Assembly (NCBI GenBank): GCA_017464815.1
Contig: JAFTYI010000010.1
Location: forward strand, 1 to 40,777
Direction of reading: 5' to 3'
Length of the DNA stretch: 40,777 nucleotides
Source: Bacteroidaceae bacterium
GTDB lineage: Bacteria > Bacteroidota > Bacteroidia > Bacteroidales > Bacteroidaceae
This document shows, piece by piece, positions 1-5,811 of this stretch (position 1 is its first letter; each line of letters opens with the position of its first letter). A program made the translations under genes and the position numbers. Below the pieces are notes generated by a model. That model worked only from the letters and a program-made list of their open reading frames with translations. It searched no databases and was not told where the DNA came from.

Positions 1-19
1 ATCCCTATATGCATATCTG

Positions 20-38
20 CTCCGATTTAGAATCGGAG
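20..38. other. small hairpin near window start
   Basis: A 7-bp perfect inverted repeat (CTCCGAT / ATCGGAG) encloses a 5-nt loop. It is followed by GCAAAGGTAA, a sequence often seen near Bacteroidetes promoters on the opposite strand. It may belong to the terminator or leader of a gene outside the window. No function can be assigned. Confidence 0.3.
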
Positions 39-138
39 GCAAAGGTAAGCATTTCAAAACCCGGACAGGGTATCAAAGGAATAAAACGTTGTGCATGAAA
101 GATTTAAATTTGAATTTAAACAATTTTAAGAGACACTA

Positions 139-330
139 ATGGGAAAATTATGCTATGTTGCAGAATGTGATTACACTTGGAAAGTTCCAAGTAAAACGAC
201 TTTTAAGGTGACAGACTCTTTTTCAATTGTTGTTTATGAGCAATTGTTTTATGAACTTGAAAAGGCTGGTATATTACATCCTTTCAAGTTGATTTGCTAT
301 TATGAATCACTAGTGTCCACTATTTTTTAG
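139..330 (+). CDS. small hypothetical protein (63 aa)
   Basis: I do not recognise this protein. It is a 63-residue frame starting MGKLCYVAEC, with no signal peptide, membrane segment or known motif. The last codons and the TAG stop lie inside a perfect 16-bp inverted repeat (307-343), so the present C-terminus may be a product of that element and not the ancestral end. The surrounding sequence is AT-rich and contains no other gene. It could be a genuine small accessory gene or a decayed fragment. Coding potential is uncertain. Confidence 0.3.
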   Translation: MGKLCYVAECDYTWKVPSKTTFKVTDSFSIVVYEQLFYELEKAGILHPFKLICYYESLVSTIF

Positions 331-343
331 TGGACACTAGTGA
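307..343. repeat. perfect 16-bp inverted repeat with T5 loop
   Basis: Left arm 307-322 (TCACTAGTGTCCACTA) and right arm 328-343 are exact reverse complements around a TTTTT loop. The outer part (CACTAGTG) is itself palindromic. There is no T-tract after the right arm, so it is not a textbook rho-independent terminator. It could be a stem-loop at an RNA 3' end, or a recombination or insertion scar. Confidence 0.6.
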
Positions 344-453
344 AACAAAAACATGAAATAAACAACGAAGTGGAAGATATTCAGGCATAAAAGGAAACTG
401 TGACAAGCGACAAGCCACCTATCGAATTAAGACTAAATCGTATCATGAAGTAG

Positions 454-927
454 ATGAAAAAGGTATTGAAATTCTTAGCCATATTGTTTTTGGCCTTATT
501 GCTCGCAGCCATAGGTTGCTTGATGTATCTTCGCCATTGCCCTTGGGATCCTCTGGAAGCAGCAAAGTATGCAACTGAAAATGCTCAAAGGAAATCTGTC
601 GGCCTGTGTGCGATGTATGTAAGAAAAGCTATGATTGCGGGAGGAATACCACTCCACCATTGGAGAGGCGATGCATGGCACTACAAATATATTCTTCCCA
701 TCCTTGGTTTTCAGGAAACAGAAAATAGGAAGACTCCTGAAGTCGGGGATATTGTAGTCTTCCAACCCATAGGTAACCGCAAATACGGGCACATTGCCAT
801 CTGGAATGGAAAACAATGGGTTTCGGATTTCAGACAACGGGGGTTCATCGTCCATAGTGATTATACTAAGGAAGGGTGTGAATATGCTATTTTTAGAAGG
901 AAATTGAAGTGCTCCTCACAAACTTAA
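454..927 (+). CDS. membrane-anchored CHAP-like peptidoglycan amidase (157 aa)
   Basis: This looks like a small cysteine peptidase/amidase of the NlpC/P60-CHAP superfamily, which cleaves peptidoglycan stem peptides or the amide bond to muramic acid. Residues 7-26 form one hydrophobic segment after a KK pair, either an uncleaved signal anchor or a signal peptide. The catalytic layout is visible: Cys52 in GLCAMYVRKA at the start of a helix, His113 in YGHIAIW, and Asp125 as a possible third residue. Between them is the PEVGDIVVF strand typical of CHAP domains. The ATG at 454 is preceded in frame by ATG AAG TAG, so translation cannot begin further upstream. No partner immunity gene or secretion gene is evident beside it, although the next gene is of unknown function. 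Superfamily assignment is moderately sure; the exact substrate is not known. Confidence 0.7.
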   Translation: MKKVLKFLAILFLALLLAAIGCLMYLRHCPWDPLEAAKYATENAQRKSVGLCAMYVRKAMIAGGIPLHHWRGDAWHYKYILPILGFQETENRKTPEVGDIVVFQPIGNRKYGHIAIWNGKQWVSDFRQRGFIVHSDYTKEGCEYAIFRRKLKCSSQT

Positions 928-1025
928 TTTCTAGTAACGACACCTCTATAAACTTTTTTTTGAAACACGCAACAGTTTATAAACAGCAGATTTTCAGACA
1001 ATTTTAAGAATTGAATTATTATATA

Positions 1026-1033
1026 TAGCTTTG
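1026..1033 (+). promoter_or_regulatory. -7 box (TAGCTTTG) for the 1094 gene
   Basis: TAGCTTTG fits the Bacteroidetes TAnnTTTG -7 consensus and lies 60 bp before the ATG at 1094. No convincing -33 TTTG is found at the usual distance. Confidence 0.4.
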
Positions 1034-1093
1034 CACCATCGAAAGCGATTCTGCTTAATTAATCCAATTGTTTAATTATCAAAATTATCTGTT

Positions 1094-1594
1094 ATGAGTG
1101 AATTGAAAACTTACTTCAAGAAGAGTGTGTCCGTATGTAAGAAAGGTTTTGCTTATGTGAGAGTCATTTCTGTTCTTCTCAAGGCTACCTGCCATAGATT
1201 GGTTGGCGATGGGTGCTATAATGTTTCATTCATCAAGATTGGTAGAAAATGGTATTGTGAAGTGCCCGGCTTTCCGAAAGAATTGTTTGAACACACCCTT
1301 ATGGTGGGTGGTGCTGCTAAGTTCCTTGAATACTATTCTCGCGGAGAAGATAAGATTGTGGCTACCATTAGAGTTGCCACAGCAAAGGAAGAGCAGTTCT
1401 TTTGCGGAAGCAGATGGCATAAAATCAGTTCTACATTGACAGGTGGCGCTTTCTACAAAGACCCAAGCGGATTTTTTGAGGAAGAAATCTGGCTTTGTCC
1501 TGTCACCTTATTCTTGTTGGGTAAATATCCTGAGAGAATACTTATCTATAAGATTAACAAGAACTATCTGCATTGCCCTATTTACTTAGAGTAA
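1094..1594 (+). CDS. DUF6717-like protein of unknown function (166 aa)
   Basis: The function is unknown. After a basic N-terminal 35 residues, the chain has the look of DUF6717 proteins: an opening strand with G-x-W (KIGRKWYCEVPGF), a middle GGAAKFLEYYSRG helix, and a conserved closing part EEIWLCPVTLFLLGKYPERIL. In the family these parts surround a compact domain of about 110 residues. The family match is from memory of its pattern and should be treated as probable only. There is no signal peptide. The gene stands alone, with 166 bp of AT-rich sequence upstream and 193 bp downstream, in an accessory-looking stretch. Confidence 0.6.
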   Translation: MSELKTYFKKSVSVCKKGFAYVRVISVLLKATCHRLVGDGCYNVSFIKIGRKWYCEVPGFPKELFEHTLMVGGAAKFLEYYSRGEDKIVATIRVATAKEEQFFCGSRWHKISSTLTGGAFYKDPSGFFEEEIWLCPVTLFLLGKYPERILIYKINKNYLHCPIYLE

Positions 1595-1636
1595 CTAAGA
1601 AAAATTGCACACTTGTGTGTTTTTTACACAAATTTA

Positions 1637-1668
1637 TTTGCGAGTTAAAAATACACTTCCTATCTTTG
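1637..1668 (+). promoter_or_regulatory. Bacteroidetes promoter upstream of DUF1810 gene
   Basis: TTTG at 1637-1640, a 20-bp spacer, then TATCTTTG at 1661-1668 match the -33/-7 pattern of the primary sigma factor. Transcription would start near 1675, about 110 bp before the proposed GTG start of the DUF1810 gene. Confidence 0.65.
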
Positions 1669-1787
1669 TGGCGTAAATCTTACACATGTATTGATTTTGA
1701 TAAGAATGAAAGGTCTAATTAAGTCTAATTATATTTACTCCGAATGAGATAGCACCTTTATTCAAAGAATGTAAAGAATTAGCTAAT

Positions 1788-2216
1788 GTGTCTTTACCTA
1801 AGTCTTTTTGGAACATCATCGGTTTGCCGAAACCTAAAGAGTTTTATCTTGACCGGTTTATTGATGCACAAAACCAATCCTATGAGATTGCTCTGAATGA
1901 AATCAAAAACGGAAGAAAAGTTAGTCATTGGATATGGTATATTTTCCCACAACAAAAAGGATTAGGGCATAGCCACAATTCAGAGTTTTACGGATTAGAG
2001 GGAGTAGAAGAAGCAGCAGCATATTGGGCGCATCCTGTATTGAGCGCACGATTGAAAGAAATCTGTGAAGCACTTCTTACTCATAAAGGGAAACGAGATA
2101 TTGATTTCATAATGGGTAGTCGTGTTGATGTTCTGAAACTTCAAACCTGTATGAACCTATTTAACAAGGTTGCTCCGAATGATATATTTAAAGAAGTTCT
2201 GGATGTTTTTTATTAA
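1788..2216 (+). CDS. DUF1810 family protein (142 aa), start uncertain
   Basis: The core from about residue 24 matches DUF1810: FIDAQNQSYEIALNEIKNGR, then SHWIWYIFPQ, then GLGHS, a HP.L..RL helix, and the conserved C.N/T.LF segment (CMNLFNKV). It is closely related to the first domain of the fusion protein at 4490 (shared HWIWYIFPQ-KGLG). The biochemical function of DUF1810 is not established. The best start in frame is GTG at 1788. The frame remains open upstream to about 1728 with no ATG, and residues 1-22 (SLPKSFWNIIGLPKPKEF) do not look like the usual N-terminus of this family. The gene may therefore be a 5'-truncated relict of a longer protein, or it may start at GTG. A promoter lies at 1637-1668. 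Confidence 0.75.
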   Translation: MSLPKSFWNIIGLPKPKEFYLDRFIDAQNQSYEIALNEIKNGRKVSHWIWYIFPQQKGLGHSHNSEFYGLEGVEEAAAYWAHPVLSARLKEICEALLTHKGKRDIDFIMGSRVDVLKLQTCMNLFNKVAPNDIFKEVLDVFY

Positions 2217-2248
2217 ACAATTAGCAGACTGAATGTCATACACTTACC

Positions 2249-2404
2249 ATGCAAAACGAACAAAATGACATATTGCTTGAGAAGGAGGATGACAAGATGG
2301 CATTTTCACATGATTGGTCACATGTTTGTATCATTTTGTACAATGAAGCACATAGTTCGTACAGAAAGAAAATATTTGTTTGGTCACCTAAAAATAACTT
2401 ATGA
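2249..2404 (+). CDS. possible small ORF (51 aa)
   Basis: An ATG frame of 51 codons (MQNEQNDILLEKEDDKMAFS...) ends in TGA just before the next gene. It has an acidic start and an aromatic, basic end, with no recognisable motif. Its size and lack of a clear promoter make it doubtful. It is the only candidate coding unit in the 229-bp gap between the DUF1810 and TPR genes. Confidence 0.2.
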   Translation: MQNEQNDILLEKEDDKMAFSHDWSHVCIILYNEAHSSYRKKIFVWSPKNNL

Positions 2405-2445
2405 TATTTGCAGAAGAAATTAATGAATAAAAACAGATAAGAATT

Positions 2446-4371
2446 ATGCTGATAACACTGATTGTTTCCATGACACTGATTGCCATGGTGGTTTATGTCC
2501 TCAAGAAGGAGACGAATATCTTGGGGAAGAGGTATGACAAAGAGTATGAAACGGACTTCACGAAAGGTTTGGCTTGGGCGGTGTGGTCCTATCTGTGGTG
2601 GGGAGGATGTGCCGTCTCTATGATTATGAGCTATGTCAGTGATGAATGGAGTTTCTGTGATATGTTCTTATTATGGATAGGGACAACTCTGCTCTATGCC
2701 GCTCTTGTGGCTGCTTGGTCGGTTATCCGCAAAGAACGAGTGGATGCCCTTTATTCGACGAACAAGGTGCATACTCCTGAAAAAATATTTGAAGCGTTGA
2801 ACGTTGAGGTGAAGGAAAAGACGGAAAATGAAGATAATACGAAAGCGTATTATTGGGTAGCCTATCAAGGAGGACATTTTTGTTTTACTTTCATGGAGGA
2901 CTCAAGATGGGTGGACATCCACTTTGCCAATTTCTACGATTGCAAATATGAACACATCAACAAGGCTTTGATGATAGCGAACAGCATCAATTTCAATAAT
3001 AGAGGATGGTGCTGCTACCTGACTATGTCTGATGATGAGACATCAGAAAAGCCACTCGGTGCCTCTCTCTCATATACTTTCTCAACCAATGGAAGTTTGG
3101 TTCAGATTAAGCAAAGCCTGGAAGCAATGATGCAACTGGCCTTCCACATTGCGCGAGATTTTAGTGCACAACTGGATGAGGCGATAAAGAAGGATGAGGA
3201 CAAGAACGAGGCTTTCTTTACGGACATAGCTTTCCACAACAACATCGCCCGCATACAATGGATGAAAACGATGGATAAGTTAGGGGAGGAGAAGGAAGAA
3301 AACAGCAACTCCTCAGCCTTATCAGTAAACCGATTGGTGAATTTGTTCGACAATGCAGACTTCGGATGCCTTCAGAGCCTGCGCATCGTGTGTGGCGAGG
3401 CGGTTGAAATGGTGACGGACATCAGTGCCATCGAGGTTTTTGATATTCGCGAATATGTCCGCCAACGGCCGGATGCAAGTACCATTGAGAGCATAAACTT
3501 GACTTTCGGATTTGAGTATCAGGAGATGTTCATGAATCTGACAAAGGCAAAGGCTTCGACGGATAAATCGCTCATCTTTGTGGTGAACATCATCCGCTCG
3601 GGTAGCGAATTGGACGTACATATGGACAATCGTATCCCCTTCAGTAGCCGTACTATGCTGGAAGTGCGTCTGACGGATGAAGACAAGGATTATTGGGAAG
3701 CAAAATACATGGTGGACGAGGCTATGGACATGGCCAAGAATGGACACTTGGATAAACTGACGAGCGAACAACAACTGGTGGTTGCACATACTGATCCCTC
3801 CGTACAAACTGACCTCTATTGGGGAAAGAAGTTCTACAACAACCGTTGCTATTTCCAAGCATTGTACCACTTCAACCGTGTGTTCACATACTTCAAGAAT
3901 AACCCCAATAATTGGAATGAGGGAATCAGCAATCTCTATTGTGAGGTGGCTTTCTATATCGGATTCATCTACAACGACTTGGGATTGTACGACCGTGCTT
4001 TCTTCTACTTGTATATAGCACAAAGAACCCGTATTGACGGCACTCAAGAGTTCGTCAATTGCCTGTGCAACATGAAGGACGTGGGAGCTAAGGGCTATAT
4101 CCACGACCAAGCCGAAGAGGTGATGAAGCAAATGAAGAAGAGCGAAGAGGAGGCTGAACGTCTGACACCCCTTTACAACTTCCTGCGCCGACGCTATGCC
4201 TACGTGCTGATTGACCGTGGTGAGCTAGACGATGCCGAGCGGATGCTGAACGATATGATTGCAGACGAACAGGATGTGGAGTTTGCCAAAGGGGAATTGG
4301 AGTACCTCCATGAGATTAGAAGAAATGCGGAAGAAAATGCCTCAACGAAAGAAAGTGGAGAGGATAAATAA
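2446..4371 (+). CDS. three-TM membrane protein with C-terminal TPR-like region (641 aa)
   Basis: The N-terminus has three membrane segments (about residues 2-19, 43-63 and 71-94), followed by a charged linker. Residues 135-250 have a YbjN/secretion-chaperone-like feel (CFTFMEDSRWVDIHF, then a helix ending in FSAQLDEAI), but I cannot name the domain. The last 200 residues are helical repeats. The YFQALYHFNRVFTYFK, AFYIGFIYNDLGLYDRAFFYL and YVLIDRGELDDAERMLNDMI helices carry tetratricopeptide spacing. TPR regions bind other proteins, so a membrane-attached scaffold role is a reasonable inference. The sense strand is GC-richer than the small genes upstream. The next gene (DUF1810-ARH) starts 118 bp downstream on the same strand and may be co-transcribed. 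Confidence 0.75.
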   Translation: MLITLIVSMTLIAMVVYVLKKETNILGKRYDKEYETDFTKGLAWAVWSYLWWGGCAVSMIMSYVSDEWSFCDMFLLWIGTTLLYAALVAAWSVIRKERVDALYSTNKVHTPEKIFEALNVEVKEKTENEDNTKAYYWVAYQGGHFCFTFMEDSRWVDIHFANFYDCKYEHINKALMIANSINFNNRGWCCYLTMSDDETSEKPLGASLSYTFSTNGSLVQIKQSLEAMMQLAFHIARDFSAQLDEAIKKDEDKNEAFFTDIAFHNNIARIQWMKTMDKLGEEKEENSNSSALSVNRLVNLFDNADFGCLQSLRIVCGEAVEMVTDISAIEVFDIREYVRQRPDASTIESINLTFGFEYQEMFMNLTKAKASTDKSLIFVVNIIRSGSELDVHMDNRIPFSSRTMLEVRLTDEDKDYWEAKYMVDEAMDMAKNGHLDKLTSEQQLVVAHTDPSVQTDLYWGKKFYNNRCYFQALYHFNRVFTYFKNNPNNWNEGISNLYCEVAFYIGFIYNDLGLYDRAFFYLYIAQRTRIDGTQEFVNCLCNMKDVGAKGYIHDQAEEVMKQMKKSEEEAERLTPLYNFLRRRYAYVLIDRGELDDAERMLNDMIADEQDVEFAKGELEYLHEIRRNAEENASTKESGEDK

Positions 4372-4489
4372 AAATAATGAAGTAGAATAGTTTCGTATGA
4401 TTACATATTGATTGATTTGATAAATATTTCTCCCTCACTTGAGAAAAATATTTTTCAGGTAGGGAAGAAAAAAAAGGAAAGGAAATACA

Positions 4490-5704
4490 ATGGAAGACAA
4501 AGCAAAATCTTTGGAGCGGTTTGTGGAGGCACAAGCCTTTGCATCGGTTTACGAGCGGGCATTGAGCGAAGTGAAAAATGGCATGAAGGTGGGACATTGG
4601 ATATGGTATATCTTCCCACAAGTGAAGGGATTGGGGATGAGCTATAATTCCCACTACTACGGTATTGACGGATTGGAGGAGGCCGAAGAATACTTGAAGC
4701 ATCCTCTCCTTGGCAAGCGGTTGAAGGAGGTGACCACAGCTCTACTTGAACTTCAAGGAAAGAGTGCCGAAGAAGTGTTCGGAGGACTGGACGCCATGAA
4801 GGTGCGCTCGTGCATGACGCTCTTCGACGAAGTGGCGGAGGATGACCTGTTCGCGCAAGTGTTGGAGAAGTATTATCACGGTGAGAAAGATGAACTGACG
4901 ATAAAGATGTTGAATCCCCCGACGGGCGGCTTGCTTTTAGGAGCCATTGCGGGCGATGTAATAGGCTCGGTGTATGAGTTCAGAGCTACGAAAAGAACTG
5001 ATTTTGATTTATTCTTAGATTACTCTGAATATACCGACGACACGGTGATGACCGTAGCCAATGCCGATTGGTTACTGACGGGGGATAGTCTGCTGGGCAT
5101 CATGCAAGACTATGGGCACCGTTATCCTACGGCCGGATATGGAGGAATGTTCAGAAGTTGGTTAAGGAGTGACAATCCCGAGCCTTATAATAGTTTTGGA
5201 AATGGCTCTGCCATGCGTGTAAGCCCTGTAGGTTGGGCATTCGACACGTTGGAAGAGACGCTCGAAGCAGCCAAGCAAAGTGCGGAAGTGACGCACAATC
5301 ATCCCGAAGGCATCAAGGGAGCACAAGCTACTGCGGCTTGCATCTGGATGGCTCGCACGGGCAAGAGCAAACAAGAGATTAAGGAGTATGTGGAAAACAC
5401 TTTCGGTTACGACCTTTCACGGACATGCGATGAGATACGACCAACCTACAAATTTGATGTGACTTGCCAAGGCTCTGTCCCTGAATCCATCATCGCTTTC
5501 CTTGAAAGTGCTGACTACGAGAGTGCCATCCGCCTGGCCGTCTCTATGGGGGGCGATGCCGACACCATGGGAGCCATCACGGGAGGTATAGCCGAAGCTT
5601 TCTATGGCGGAGTGCCCGAACATATCAAGGATGAAGTGGTGAAAAGACTTCCGAACGAGTTCATAGAGGTGATGCATAAATTCTACCAGAAGTTTGTAGA
5701 ATAA
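4490..5704 (+). CDS. DUF1810-ADP-ribosylglycohydrolase fusion protein (404 aa)
   Basis: Two domains lie in one chain. Residues 8-130 are DUF1810 (LERFVEAQ, HWIWYIFPQVKGLGMSYNSHYY, HPLLGKRL, CMTLFDEV). Residues 145-404 are an ADP-ribosylglycohydrolase (ARH/DraG fold), which removes ADP-ribose from a target or hydrolyses an ADP-ribose conjugate using two Mg ions. The metal ligands are in place: T182-D183-D184 in the YTDDTVMT motif, and D356/D358 in MGGDADTMGAITGG. The phosphate/ribose loop GAIAGDVIGS and the FGNGSAMRVSP and THNHPEGIKGA motifs are intact, so the enzyme should be active. It is cytoplasmic, with no signal peptide. The purine-rich AAGGAAAGGAAAT just before the ATG supports this start. 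A stand-alone DUF1810 lies 2.3 kb upstream. The fusion suggests DUF1810 works in ADP-ribose or NAD chemistry, which is an inference. Confidence 0.88.
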   Translation: MEDKAKSLERFVEAQAFASVYERALSEVKNGMKVGHWIWYIFPQVKGLGMSYNSHYYGIDGLEEAEEYLKHPLLGKRLKEVTTALLELQGKSAEEVFGGLDAMKVRSCMTLFDEVAEDDLFAQVLEKYYHGEKDELTIKMLNPPTGGLLLGAIAGDVIGSVYEFRATKRTDFDLFLDYSEYTDDTVMTVANADWLLTGDSLLGIMQDYGHRYPTAGYGGMFRSWLRSDNPEPYNSFGNGSAMRVSPVGWAFDTLEETLEAAKQSAEVTHNHPEGIKGAQATAACIWMARTGKSKQEIKEYVENTFGYDLSRTCDEIRPTYKFDVTCQGSVPESIIAFLESADYESAIRLAVSMGGDADTMGAITGGIAEAFYGGVPEHIKDEVVKRLPNEFIEVMHKFYQKFVE

Positions 5705-5736
5705 CGGATAAAACAGCAAAAAATCTCCGTTTTTCC

Positions 5737-5766
5737 TTTGTACATGGATAAAAAGTGCTATTTTTG
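5737..5766 (+). promoter_or_regulatory. promoter of the GH51 gene
   Basis: TTTG at 5737-5740, an 18-bp spacer and TATTTTTG at 5759-5766 match the Bacteroidetes consensus. The predicted start of transcription near 5773 leaves a leader of about 30-40 nt. Confidence 0.6.
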
Positions 5767-5811
5767 CCGTCCATAAATTCTAATACAATAATCTTAAAAA
5801 ATATGTTTGAT

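Noticed and set aside
1-5704. Integrated phage or conjugative element
   Set aside because: No integrase, relaxase, transposase, terminase or structural gene is present, and no tRNA or direct-repeat attachment site is seen.
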